Positions 40,155 through 51,597 are shown, numbered from the stretch's first letter. The stretch is 64,000 nt of DNA from Sepiola atlantica (GCA_963556195.1 OY744525.1:22447218-22511217); one strand, 5' to 3'. Numbers and translations are program-made. Notes: generated by a model from the letters alone, not told the origin.

Positions 40155-40812
40155 TTATTCATAGGATTAGGCTTAGGCTTAGTGAGCGTTAGGGGTAGCT
40201 TTAAGGTGTCAGTTCGAGTTAGGGTTTGAGGGTTAGGATTTAGGGTTACGGTTTATGGTTTGAGTTACAGTTAGGGTTTGAGTTAGGGTAAGGATTTCAG
40301 TTTGAGCTAAGGTTGGAGGTTTAGGGTTTAGTGTTTGAGTTAGGGTTTTTGTAAAGGTTTCAGTTTGGGTTAGGGTTTAAGGGTTAGGGTTTAGAGTTTG
40401 AGTTAGGGTTTTGGTAAAGGTTTCAGTTTGGGTTAGGGTTTAAGGGTTAAGGTTTAGAGTTTGAGTTAGGGTTTTGGTAAAGGTTTCAGTTTGGGTTAGG
40501 GTTTAAGGGTTAGGGTTTAGTGTTTGAGTTAGGGTTTTGGTAACGGTTTCAGTTTGGGTTAGGGTTTAAGGGTTAGGGTTTAGAGTTTGAGTTAGGGTTT
40601 TGGTAAAGGTTTCAGTTTGGGTTAGGGTTTAAGGGTTAGGGTTTAGAGTTTGAGTTAGGGTTTTGGTAAAGGTTTCAGTTTGGGTTAGGCTTTAAGGGTT
40701 AGGGCTTAGAGTTTGAGTTAGGGTTTTGGTAAAGGTTTCAGTTTGGGTTAGGGTTTAAGGGTTAGGGTTTAGTGTTTGAGTTAAAGTTAGGGTTTCAGTT
40801 AGCGTTTAGGGT
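40155..40812 (+). repeat. Telomere-like interstitial array with 63-bp units
   Basis: Dense TTAGGGTTTAGGG-like sequence. From 40,334 to about 40,790 it is organised in 63-bp units beginning TTTGAGTTAGGG (starts at 40,334, 40,397, 40,460 and so on), each with GGTAAAGGTTTCAGTTTGGG. The first ~170 bp is more irregular. Confidence 0.95.
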
Positions 40813-40984
40813 GTTTTTATTCCTCTTATTACTTTTTTAAATTAATTTTTTATTACTATCTATAGTCTTTTCAAAATTTATGGTAATTGCCTTTAAAAGC
40901 TTAAAAAGATATTGGAGGCATGTAAATGTCCAGGTATGCAATTGTCCATAACACGAGTTTCCACGAGACAACTGTCCTAGAGCC

Positions 40985-42945
40985 AATACTGTAATGCAAT
41001 AAAAGTTGCTATGACGAAAACTATGTAAATTTGAAGGTGTAAAGAACGGACCATTTTTTTTGGGGGGGGGGGGGGGCTGAGGATGTCGAGCTTATTATAG
41101 CTATGACTGAAACATGTTCGAAAATGTGTAGCATACTATGTTTGTATGAAAAATGTGTTTTATTATAAATAAATAGCTCTATTTATTATTGACCACTATA
41201 TAAACAGTAAAGATTCTCCGGAATTTTACTCTGTTGACACAAACCTTACCTGGATTATATATATATATATATATATATATTAATTTTATATGTGCATAAA
41301 AGTAATCCATGGACACGTGTTTCTGGCTCACAGCCGTCATCAGCATGGCTAACTTAGACAAGGATCGATCAGGGCTATCATTGACAATGACTCCAGCATG
41401 TCAAAGTATCCTTATCCAATAAAAAGTGTGTCTTTGGGTTTTTCACCTGGCAGTGTATGAGGGCTCAGATTCTATTCATACGAGATAAGAATGAACAGTT
41501 TCTGTCGCAGAAGCTGAAGAACATGTTGTGAATTTTATAAACAAATAAAAGTATCCCCTCAACCATGTTACCATCACGAGAATCTTATTCGCTCTTGTTA
41601 ACACCAGCTGGCCGGTGCACGTGTCGTCAGGTCATTGTGATGTTACATGTGTCAGTAGTAACAATAGTTGTCAGTGTCTCCTAGATGTATCGCCTCTCAC
41701 AGGTAATTATAGATGCAGCGTGTATATTGTCTGCTTCTGTTTTTAGCAACGGCCATACGAGTTGTGTCTGTGTTTCATTGACGTTATGTTAGCTGCTGGG
41801 TGTAGCAGGATGTCAGTGTGATCAAACTACATATCAACATGTCATATTTATGTTAGCTGTTGGTTGTAACATGGATATCATAGTGGCCAAACACATATCA
41901 ACTGCGTGTAGCAGTCCACATATTAAAACCTAAATAAATAAACAAACAATTCACGTTTTGTACATTTCACAGGCTTACTTTTTCTGTTTATATTTCTCTG
42001 CATTGCTTATGGATCCCAAAATACCCCCCCCCCCCCAAGGACACCTGCAAGCCATTGAAATTTTTGTCTGACTCAACTGCCATCCTGAAACAAAGAGAGA
42101 GATAGAGAATATTTTTTTTTTCTTTTTTCTTCAGGAGAGCTATTTCCTGTTCTCTGACCTCACTTCCTGAAAAAACAATGTCGCCCATAATCTTACACTT
42201 ACATGTTTTAGTTTTCCTGAACCTTTGGTGAACATATGTAGAACAATTGCTGGCTTGCCGTGTCCTCCAAAAATGTAGTTCCCAGCTCCGATCATGGTCT
42301 CTCAGATGGGTTAGGGTTAATATTTTGATGTCATACACCTTCCATGAAATCCTTACATTCAAAACAAAGGACTACATCAAGAGAATACTCGGAGAAGGTG
42401 GTTGCCGGAATTCGAATCTTACATTTAAAAAATTCAGTTGTCAGACATTTTGATATTTCATAAGTCGAGCATTTGAACTACCAACTCCACAACCTTTAGA
42501 CTGCACCTTCAACTGCCACGAATAGTCTGTTTCATGCTACGATGGGAAATTATTTCTTCAGACACGACAGATTCTAGTACGACAGCTAAGAATATGATTA
42601 CTAAATTGCGGCCTAAATTCAGAATCTGACAGATCCAATAATTGTACGTGTAAATTAACCCGTGATTCTCATACAACTACTTCCACCGCACACGCTGCAT
42701 ATAGAGAAGTAGATTATTTAAATATTTTCATTTCTAATTGGATCTAAGCTGGTTAACTAATTGCAAGGAGGATTACACTGATATACTAACTAGATTACAC
42801 ATGACCAATTATGATACACACTAATACTAGATTGTAATTGGTTACTAGTTATAATATAACTACTGTACCCATTGTATTGTTTGGATCATTCGGACTACTA
42901 TTCTCATCTTGGATGTTATTCTCACAACGTTTCTGCCACTTCCGT
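40985..42945. other. Unassigned stretch with G-run and (TA)n
   Basis: G-run at about 41,058-41,074, TA run at 41,258-41,280, C-run at 42,025-42,038. 41,590-41,900 is mildly GC-richer with repeated phrases (ATGTTAGCTGYTGGKTGTARCA twice, near 41,786 and 41,852). Frames at 41,988-42,453 have no recognised domain. R4 head (GGACTACTATTCTCATCTTGG) at 42,892. Confidence 0.45.
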
Positions 42946-42952
42946 ATAGCCT

Positions 42953-43408
42953 ATTTCTCACAGTAGAGAAATTGCTAGTCTTTCTCTACTCTATCGTTAT
43001 TTTGATTATAGGTGCTCAACTGAAGTCCAATCTACGGTTCTCGCCTGTAAAACATTCACAACAAAAACTCGTCCAGCTACAACCACTGTAAATAATTTAC
43101 TTATTTCCCTCTATGTACCTAAAACTAAACATAACTTCCATGAGCAAAGTTTCTTTCCAAGAACTACCCGTCTGTTGAATACAATACCACAGAGCTGCTT
43201 CCCAGCTGACTACAACATGGTCGTTTTCAAGTCCAATCTAAACAAATTCTTGTTGATCCGTCCTCTTAAATAATCAGATTTTTCCCAGTCTCAAGCATCG
43301 TTACCTAATCTTCAAGGTGTCATCTCACCATCCACCTGACAAACTCATTAGCCCTTATCCTCGAGTGGCCTTTGGTCCTTGATAAGCAGTGACTCGTTTT
43401 GTACATAA
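42953..43408 (+). pseudogene. LINE-B C-terminal fragment
   Basis: AGTCTTTCTCTACTCTATCG, GAGCAAAGTTTCTTTCCAAG, GACTACAACATGGTCGTTTTC, AAGTCCAATCTAAACAAATTC, then UTR CTTATCCTCGAGTGGCC and CCTTGATAAGCAGTGAC. Multiple stops. Confidence 0.8.
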
Positions 43409-43424
43409 AGTAAACCCCTCTGAC

Positions 43425-43620
43425 TTCGCCAGGTGCATCTTGTCAAACCCGCAAATCTTTATGTTGAGCTTGGAAATCTGTACAGAATTTCAAATGGAAC
43501 CCTTTTATTTAATCCACAGGGGTAGCTTGTTCTTGTTCCGTCAACCATGACCGGGTGGAAGTCTTAAGTAATTCCTTCGTAATTGTATTCTTTGCTCGAA
43601 CTGAAGATTAAACCTTCAAC
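43425..43620 (+). repeat. Dispersed repeat R4, tail copy
   Basis: AGGTGCATCTTGTCAAAC, AATCTGTACAGAATTTC, GGTAGCTTGTTCTTGTTCCG, TCAACCATGACCGGGTGG: matches 18,345-18,470. Confidence 0.7.
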
Positions 43621-43844
43621 CTCCACCCGCAATGGATATAAATGATAAGTAATAATCAGTTCTAAGTGACAGTCTTCTAGAGGTTAAAGGTTCATATATT
43701 AATTATTATCATTTCTGATGACCTAAAGAAGAGAAAAAAACACCTACCATTGATTTTTTTTATTTAGAGTGGTAGATTTCTTTCTGAATTTATTTCAAAA
43801 CTCTGTATAGGTTTCAGAGTTTGACTTAAAAATTCCCAAGTTCA

Positions 43845-44090
43845 AAAAGATGGACTTGAAGAAGATCGGAGGTTACATCGGCTAAAACGTTGTGAAAATA
43901 ACAATAAGTTAGACCTCACATTAGTACTATCTGGATTAGTTGAACTACGATTGTCAACTTGGTTGTTATTTTCACAACGTTTCGGCCGACGTAACCTCCG
44001 CCCTTCTTCAGATACATCTTTCACAAACTTTGGAATCTTTATATCGAACTAGGGAACCTGGACGGAATTTGGAACTGAACCCTTTACCCT
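43845..44090. mobile_element. R4 copies in inverted pair (foldback FB9)
   Basis: Left arm GATGGACTTGAAGAAGATCGG...AAAACGTTGTGAAAATAAC (43,849-43,905) and right arm GTTATTTTCACAACGTTTCGG...CTTCTTCAGATACATCTTTC (43,965-44,031) are reverse complements about a ~60-base centre; the right arm continues into the R4 body. Confidence 0.85.
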
Positions 44091-44512
44091 TACCCTAACC
44101 CCTTACCCTGAACCCCTTACCCTGAACCCCTTACCCTGAACCCTTTACCCTTACCCCTTACCCTGAACCCTTTACCATAACCCCTTACCCTGAACCCCTT
44201 ACCCTGAACCCTTTACCCTTTACCCTAACCCCTTACCCTGAACCCTTTACCCTAACCCCTTACCCTGAACCCCTTACCCTTACCCTAACCCCTTACCCTG
44301 AACCCTTTACCCTTACCCCTTACCCTGAACCCCTTACCCTTACCCTAACCCCTTACCCTGAACCCTTTACCCTTACCTTAACCCCTTACTTTGAACATTT
44401 TACCTTTACCCTAACCCCTTACCCTGAACCCTTTACCCTTACCCTAACCCTTACACTAACCCTGAACCCTTTACCTAACCTGAACCCAACCCTGAACCCT
44501 TTACCCTTATCC
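44080..44512 (-). repeat. Telomere-like array, CCCTAA-type variants
   Basis: ACCCTTACCCTAACCCC, TTACCCTGAACCCC and variants repeat for ~430 bp. Degenerate with 14-16-bp steps (CCCCTTACCCTGAA). Opposite orientation to the 40.2-kb array. Located inside an R4 copy: the R4 body resumes at about 44,515 (CAGGAGGATAGATTGTTCTTG). Confidence 0.93.
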
Positions 44513-44890
44513 AGGAGGATAGATTGTTCTTGTTCTATTAGCCCAAGTGCAAGTTATCACATTATTCTTAGTGATTATCACCTGTAGTAAGGATTGAACC
44601 TTCAACTTCTAGAAGACTATCACTTAGAACTGATCTTTAATCATCTGTCACAGGTTCATGTGGACAATTCTAGTAAGAATTTTGAGCAGCTTTAAACCTA
44701 ATCTTCTTTTAGATGTGTAGTATCATTACTTATTAGTTTGAAATTATGTATAGTTTCATCCAGTTGGAAAAGATGCACCCGAAGAAAGTCAGAGGTTACA
44801 TCAGCCAAAACATTGTGAAAATAACACCCAACATGAGAATAGTCAACCGAATAATCCAAATAATATAAATAGTAATTATTATTCTTAATT
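44513..44890. repeat. R4 body and reverse R4 head
   Basis: TTGTTCTTGTTCTATTAGCCC at 44,526 continues R4; GATGCACCCGAAGAAAGTC to AACATGAGAATAGTC (44,772-44,842) is the reverse head with AAAACATTGTGAAAATAAC. Confidence 0.65.
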
Positions 44891-44899
44891 TTATTAAAT

Positions 44900-45240
44900 C
44901 CAGCATCATAACATCTTTTTATACCAAATTTGGTGCAATTCTAATTAATAGTTTTGAAGCATGTACACATTTATAATTATCAGTTGTAGCACACACACAA
45001 CATTTATTACATTGAACATCCCGAGGACTCTTCATGCTAATTTTAACGCAATTCTGAGCAATACATTTGGAGGCTCTAATTTTTTTTATTATTAGCATTA
45101 CTATAGGTACTAGTATTAACAATTCTAGTAATACGAGGCTAATTTTTATCCTCCTACTCCACTACATGCTAAGTATGCATTATGCTAAACTTGGTGCAAT
45201 TCTGTCCAATAAGTTTGGAACCTATAAGTATTTTTTATGA
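44900..45240 (-). repeat. Dispersed repeat R2, reverse tandem copies
   Basis: ACCAAATTTGGTGCAATTC (44,921), TTTTAACGCAATTCTGAGC (45,040) and AAACTTGGTGCAATTCTG (45,187), each followed by a TTTTGAAGC / TTGGAGGCTC / TTGGAACCTATAAG phrase. Three units about 120-145 bp apart. Confidence 0.65.
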
Positions 45241-45540
45241 TTAGTAGTAGTAGTAGTAGTAGTAATGACACTTACCCACATCCAGTTGACTGACAAACTC
45301 TTTCTTGAATTAAGCAATATTTATACACAAGAATCTCCATTCTTAGATCAATCAGAACCCAGAATATGGACTTTCACAATAGAACATCCCAGCCTGCTTA
45401 TATATCAACTTTCTGGTTTCTGATCTCTATTTGGTTCTAAATCAACTGGGCAGACAGTTGAGCAAATTCATTAGAAACCAGTTCAACAATTGTAAATAAT
45501 AGTGAAAATTCCTTCTAGCAAAAATACAGACACGCATATC
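45241..45540. other. Unassigned stretch
   Basis: Short (TAG)n at 45,243-45,262. Otherwise nothing recognised. Confidence 0.5.
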
Positions 45541-45544
45541 TGAA

Positions 45545-45840
45545 GAATTTGTATTATTTGGACTACTGTTCTCATCTCACTCAACTTGAAAGTTCAATCC
45601 TCAGTACAGACGATACTAAGAATATAATTTAAATTACCGAAGACTTCTACTAGGTCATGGCTGACGGAATGAGAACAATCTACCCCAGGATTCAGTTTGA
45701 AATTTTGTATAGATTGTTGAGTTCAACAAGACACACTTGAAGGAGATTAAAGGTTACATCGGTCGAAACGTTGTGAGAATAACATCCAAAATGAGAACAG
45801 TAGTCCGAATAATCCAAGTTATCAATCCTCATCTCAAAAA
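45545..45840. repeat. R4 copies, partly inverted
   Basis: Plus-strand head TTGGACTACTGTTCTCATC at 45,558 and reverse head CATCGGTCGAAACGTTGTGAG...GAGAACAGTAGTCCGAATAATCC at 45,756-45,823 flank a body segment (GGTCATGGCTGACGGAAT). Confidence 0.7.
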
Positions 45841-46085
45841 AAGAAGTTATAAATTATACTGAAATAGCATAAACGGAATAAAGAATTCAAAGAGGTTTTC
45901 AAGTCATTGTCTATGTCATACTGTTGGGTGCTTTTCCTTTTTTTTGCATATATGGTTTAGCTATTTACCTATTCTGATTTGCTCATTTGGCTATTTGCCT
46001 ATTCTAATTTGAATATTTGCCTATTCTTATTTAGCTATTTGCCTATTCTGATTTAGCTATATTAGTATAATATATATATATATAT

Positions 46086-46222
46086 ATGGAAAAAAATTAA
46101 AACATGTATATATATATATAGAGAGAGAGAGATCAGAATAGGCAAATAGCTTAATAAGAATAGGCAAATAGCCAGATGAGCAAATCAGAATAGGCCAAGT
46201 ACATGTACATATATATATATAC
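46086..46222 (+). repeat. Left inverted repeat of the 22-bp array
   Basis: GGAAAAAAATTAAAACATG, (TA)n, GAGAGAGAGATCAGAATAGG ... CCAAGTACATGTACATATAT, matched in reverse at 49,622-49,737 with one extra minisatellite unit here. Confidence 0.9.
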
Positions 46223-46456
46223 ATATAATAGAATAGACAAATAGCCAAATAAGAATAAACAAATAGCTAAATTAGAATAGGCAAATAGCTAAACCAGAAT
46301 AAGCAATAGCCAGATGACCATAGGTAAATAGCCAAATACGAATAGGAAAATAGCCAAATAAGAATAGACAAATAGCAAAATCAGAATATATATATCCAAA
46401 TTTAATGTAGCTATTTGCCTATTCTTGCCTATTATATATATATTATATATATATAT

Positions 46457-46763
46457 CTGTTGTTCGTCTCATCACAAGCGCGAAGATGACCAAATGTTTT
46501 CAACAACGACGACAGAGGATCGAGTACGTCATGGTTCTGTTTGGCTTTACGCTTCATTCTCTTCTCACAGGCCTTGTTGTTCGAGAGGCTCTTTTAATCA
46601 TTATCCTCTAACCAGTTCGACTTGAGGCAGTCTCTTCTCACGTTCGGTGGTCTATTTCCAAGCTAGTACTTTCCTTGTAATTTCCTTGTACCTCTTTTTA
46701 GGTTGGCCTACGTTTCGTTTGCCGCTTCTGAGCACACCGAACATGACTTGTTTCAGGATTCTC
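46457..46763 (-). pseudogene. LINE C-terminal remnant inside the minisatellite
   Basis: Minus-strand codons read ILKQVMFGVLRSGKRNVG then QPKKRYKEITRKVLAW, the basic segment commonly seen near the C-terminus of invertebrate LINE ORF2-type proteins (pattern LPK..L.GEL..GKR..G.PKKR.KD). It is followed by stops and frame changes and a Cys-x2-Cys stretch (ILCRRC). Truncated at both ends; flanked by minisatellite on both sides. Confidence 0.55.
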
Positions 46764-49621
46764 TATTTACCTATTGGCTATTTGCCTATTCTGATTTGGC
46801 GATTTGCCTATTCTGATTTAGCTATTAGTATATTCTGATTTAGCTGTTTTCCTATGGTAATCTGGTTTAGCTATTTGCCTATTTTGATTTGCCTATTTGC
46901 TTATTCTTATTTGGATATGTGCCTATTCTGATTTAGCTATTTGCCTATAACCATCTAGTTTAGCTATTTGCCTATTTTGATTTGGCTATTTCCTATTCCG
47001 ATTTTGCTATTTGCCTATTCTTTTTTGGCTATTTGGCTATGGTCATCTGGCTATTTGCCTATTCTGATTTGTCGATTTGCTTATTCTCATTTAGTTATTT
47101 GCCTATTCTGATTTAGCTATTTGCTTATGGTCATCTGGTTTAACTATTTGCCTTTTCTGATTTAGCTGTTTGTTTATTCTTTTTTGGCAAGTTGCCTATA
47201 CTGATTTGCCTACTTGCATCTGGCTATTTGCCTATTCTGACTTAACTATTTGCCTATTCAGATTTGGCTATTTGCCTATTCTGATTTGACTATTTGCCTA
47301 TTATGATTTGGATATTTTGTTTAGATATTTGCCTATTCTAATTTAGCTATTTGTTTATTCTTATTTGGTTATTTGCCTATTATGATTTGGCTATTTGCCT
47401 ATTATAATATGGCTATTTGCCTATTCTGCTATTTGCCTATTCTGATATGGCTATTTGCCTATTCTGCTATTTGCCTATTCTGATTTAGCTATTTAGTTTA
47501 GTTATTTGCCTATTCTGATATGGCTATTTGCCTATTCTGATTTGACTATTTGCCAATTCTGATATGGCTATTTGCCTATTCTGATTTGCCTATTTGCCTA
47601 TTCTGATATGGCTATTTGCCTATTCTGCTATTTGCCTATTCAGACTTAGCTATTTAGTTTAGCTATTTGCCTATTCTGATATGGCTATTTGCCTATTCTG
47701 CTATTTGCCTATTCTGATTTAGCTATTTAGTTTAGCTATTTGCCTATTCTGATTTGGCTATTTGTTTATTCTGATTTGACTATTTGCCTATTCTGATATG
47801 GCTATTCTGCTATTTTCCTATTCTGATTTAGCTATTTAGTTTAGCTATTTGCCTATTCTGATATGGCTATTTGCCTATTCTGCTATTTGCCTATTCTGAT
47901 TTAGCTATTTAGTTTTGTTATTTGCCAATTCTGATATGGCTATTTGCCTATTCTGATTTGACTATTTGCCTATTCTGATATGGCTATTTGCCTATTCTGC
48001 TATTTGCCTATTCTGATTTAGCTATTTAGTTTAGCTATTTGCCTATTCTGATATGGCTATTTGCCTATTCTGCTATTTGCCTATTCTGATTTAGCTATTT
48101 AGTTTAGCTATTTGCCTATTCTGATATGGCTATTTGCCTATTCTGCTATTTTCTTATTCTGATTTAGCTATTGGTCTATTCTGATTTGGCTATTTTACTA
48201 TTCTGCTATTTGCCTATTCTGATTTAGCTATTTAGTTTAGCTATTTGTCTATTCTGACTTGGCTATTTGGGCTATTCTTATTTGGCTATTTGCCTGTAGG
48301 TATTTGCTTATAGTTACATAGTTTAGCTATTTGCCTAGACTTATTTAGCTATTTGTCTATCTGATTTAGCTATTTGCCTATTCTCATATCGTCATCTAAA
48401 TTAGAATAGGCAAATAATAATAATAGCCTATTCTTATTTAGCTATTTGCTTATTCTGATTTAGCTATTTGCCTATGGTCATGTTGCTCTTTGTCTATTCT
48501 GATCTGGCTATTTGCCTATTCTGATTTAACTATTTATCTATTTTGATTTAGCTATTTGCCTATTCTGATTTGGCTATTTTATATTTTCTGATTTAGCTAT
48601 TTGCCTATACTGATTTACTTATGTATCTATTATGATTTGCCTATTTGGCTATTCTGTTTTAGCTATTTGCCTATTCTGATTTAGCTATGTTTATCTAGTT
48701 TAGCTATTTGCATATTCTGATGTAGGTATTCTGATGTAGTTACATGGTTTAGCTATTTGCCAATTCTGATTTAGCTATTAGTCTATTCTGATTTAGCTAT
48801 TTGCTTATGTTCATCTTGTTTACCTATTTGCCTATTTTGATAAATGGTCCTCTGGTGTAGCTATTTGCCTATTCTGATTTAGCTATTTGCCTATTTTATT
48901 TGGCTATTTGCCTATTCTAGTTTAGTAATTTGCCTATTCTTATTTGGCCTATTTGCCTATGGTCATCTTGCTCTTTCCTTATTCTGATCTGGCTAGTTGC
49001 ATATTCTGATTTAGCTATTTGCCTATCCTCATCTTGATATTGTCTATTCTGATTTAGCTATTTGCCTTTTCTGATTTAGCTATTTATTCTTATTTATATA
49101 GTCTATCTATTTGCCTATGGTCATCTGGCTATTTGCCTATTCTGATTTGACTATTTGCTTATACTAATTTGGGTATTTTCCTATTCTAATTTGAATAGTT
49201 ATTTATTCTGATTTAGCTATTTGCCTATTCTGATTTAGCTATTTTCCTATTTTTATTAAGCGATTTCCCGATTGTGATTCAGCTATTTGACTATTCTGAT
49301 TTGGTCATTTAACTATTTGCCTATACTTATTTGGCTATTTACCTATTCTGATTTGGTTACTTGCCTATTCTGATTTTGCTATTTTCCTTTTCTGATTCAG
49401 CTATTTAATCTGATTTACTTATTTGATTATGGTCATCCGGCTGTTTGCCTATAGCCATTTGCCTATTTTGATTTGACTATTTGCCTATACTGATTTGACT
49501 ATTTGCCCATTCTGATTTAAGTATTTGCCTATCGTCATCTGGCTATTACCTATTCTAATTTAGCTATTTGCTAATTCTTATTAAGCTATTTGCCTATTTT
49601 GATTTTGCTATTTGTCTATTC

Positions 49622-49737
49622 TGATATATGTATATATGTACATGTACTTGGCTATTTACCTATTCTGATTTGCTCATCTGGCTATTTGCCTATTCTGATC
49701 TCTCTCTCTATATATATACATGTTTTAATTTTTTTCC
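49622..49737 (-). repeat. Right inverted repeat of the 22-bp array
   Basis: ATATATGTACATGTACTTGG ... CTCTCTCTATATATATACATG then TTTTAATTTTTTTCC: reverse complement of the left copy. The array ends here and unique sequence follows. Confidence 0.9.
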
Positions 49738-50262
49738 ATCAAAAGTTGAAATGGAAGTATTAATTAAAATAAGAAATTTCCAATAAATAATAAATAATTT
49801 TGTTTTCATATTCAAACAAAATAAATAAATACATAAAATTTTTAAAACTCCATAAGTAAATCCAATATCTCAAGTGTTACATTCTGAAAAGGTCAAATGA
49901 AAGTTATATTCTATGTTAGTTGTCAACTAGTGTCAAGGCTAATCTTCTTGGACAGTGACATTTTAAAAGTAGAAAAGTTAGAAAAAAAAAACCCAGAAAA
50001 TAAAATAAATTCGAAGTCTTAAACTGTTATCTTCATTAATAAGCAGCTTTCCAAATTCTTTTTATTTAAAGAAATCCAATGACATTTTAGCTGACCAGCA
50101 ACGTTTTCTTTTCAAAGCGATTCTTTATTATTTTTTTCCGATAACATTTTAAGTTAAGAGAAACAAATAAATTTACAAAGGTCTTGAGAGCGCTACTGAA
50201 ACCATTCCGGTAAATGTCGAGTCTGGCTTGTTCAACTTTTTTCTTTTTTTTCTTTCTTTACT
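49738..50262. other. Unassigned stretch
   Basis: Nothing recognised. Confidence 0.5.
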
Positions 50263-50264
50263 AA

Positions 50265-50520
50265 TGGAATCAGCATTTATCAAGGCCTGGTGAGGGGCCA
50301 CTGGAGGATAAGGGTTAACGATATCATCAGTTGGACAATGATCGACACCACAAAGGGACCGGAAGCAACAATGTGGAACGGCAGAAGATTACTTAAGAGG
50401 AATTGATTATCCAAAAGGACGGTTCAACAGCTATTTTTTTTACATTAGACTTGAAGACGACCATGCTGTAGTCGGTTGGGAAGCAGACTTGTGGTATCTT
50501 GTTCATCGAAGTTCTGTTTG
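50265..50520 (-). pseudogene. LINE-B 3'-end fragment, reverse
   Basis: CATTTATCAAGGCCTGGTGAGG, CCACTGGAGGATAAGGG, GTTGGACAATGATCG, AGACTTGAAGACGACCATG, GTAGTCGGTTGGGAAGC. Reverse complement of 43,175-43,400. Confidence 0.75.
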
Positions 50521-51556
50521 GGTTTTGGTAAAAGAAAGAGAGAAAGCAAAGTTCTTTGCTGTGGTTGAAAATATAATGAAAAAGTAATGGAAAAATATGT
50601 ATTTTTTAGGAACACGCTATCATACTGGAAAAAACATTCAAATCAAGACAAAAAACAGTTATTGTATGGTAATTTTCATGAAAAAATATTTTTTCTAAGA
50701 AAATATATTGAAACACCTTTTACCACAAGTTTTTTAAAAAAATTTTTGCACCCTTTTTTAACTATGGTTAGGGTTAGATTAGGGTTAGGTTTTTTTGTTT
50801 TTTGGTAGGGTTAAGGTGAAAAAGTAAAAAAAAATTATGTTACGGTTAGGCTGTTTCTTGCATTGTTTTTTTTTTTTAGAGTTTGCTTGCCATGTCGTGG
50901 GACCACAGATATATAACCTTTAATATTTGAGCTACGTCCAATCTTGACCTGGCAAAAAAGTCCCATTCCATATCAATGTCCAATCCCTTAATTTGTGCAT
51001 CACCAAGCATATTTGTCCTTTAGCGCAATTCTTCTTTTTAACTTGCATATATGTGTGCATGTTCTGCAAATTTTCTTTTGACCTATAATTTTTCTTTACT
51101 GACAAAAGTCAATAAGTCAGGAGACTGAAGCGTCTGTCCCAACTCGATCAAATTTGTGATCGCTTTAACCAATTTTCTTAACTAGTTGAATTTTATGCAA
51201 TATTTAATTCGCGATTGCCAGTTGTTGTCTGCTGCAATCTGATTGGCAAAGTATTTCGGCATCTTCCAGTAGTTTACGTAACCTGTCGGAAGATGCCAAC
51301 AAAACGTCGGTTTCAGCACAGGCCTTAAACTGCAAAAGTACCAAAAAAATAAATAAAGTTGAAAAAACTTCCTAAAAAAGAACAGAAAAGAAAGTGGCTT
51401 TCAAATTGAAAACTGCCTCAGCAATTTCCAGGACTGACTCGGGATTTTCCGTCAATACTTGGAACTGATTCCATAAGAACTAAAATCCTCTGGGTGCCCA
51501 TTCCTTATAAGTACCTAGATAATTAAAACAAAACTGTAGCCCTGCACCCTTTGCTA

Positions 51557-51558
<2 letters not shown>
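50521..51558. other. Unassigned stretch with a small TTAGGG-like run
   Basis: GGTTAGGGTTAGATTAGGG at 50,766-50,790. A short hairpin GGCATCTTCC...GGAAGATGCC at 51,257-51,298 is followed by AACAAAACGTCGG. The frame at 50,587-50,808 is AT-rich and has no domain. Confidence 0.5.

Positions 51559-51597
<39 letters not shown>
51559..51597. repeat. (CA)n microsatellite
   Basis: Clean AC run. Confidence 0.97.

Larger units (their letters stand above)
45955..49710 (+). repeat. 22-bp minisatellite with 73-bp higher-order units
   Basis: Basic unit CTATTTGCCTATTCTGATTTAG (22 bp) with variants ending ATATGG and shorter forms (CTATTTGCCTATTCTG, 16 bp; CTATTTAGTTTAG, 13 bp). From about 47,380 to 48,250 these combine into a 73-bp higher-order unit (22+16+22+13); CTATTTAGTTTAG falls at 47,650 and 47,723, 47,832 and 47,905, 48,022 and 48,095. 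The segment 46,130-46,395 is in the opposite orientation. A LINE remnant interrupts the array at 46,457-46,763. Confidence 0.95.

Noticed and set aside
40155..40812. True chromosome end
   Set aside because: The repeat is degenerate, has 63-bp units, and is followed by ordinary sequence on both sides, so it is interstitial.
45955..49710. CRISPR-like direct repeats of ~22 bp
   Set aside because: Units abut without spacers and vary like a minisatellite; no cas genes; eukaryotic context.
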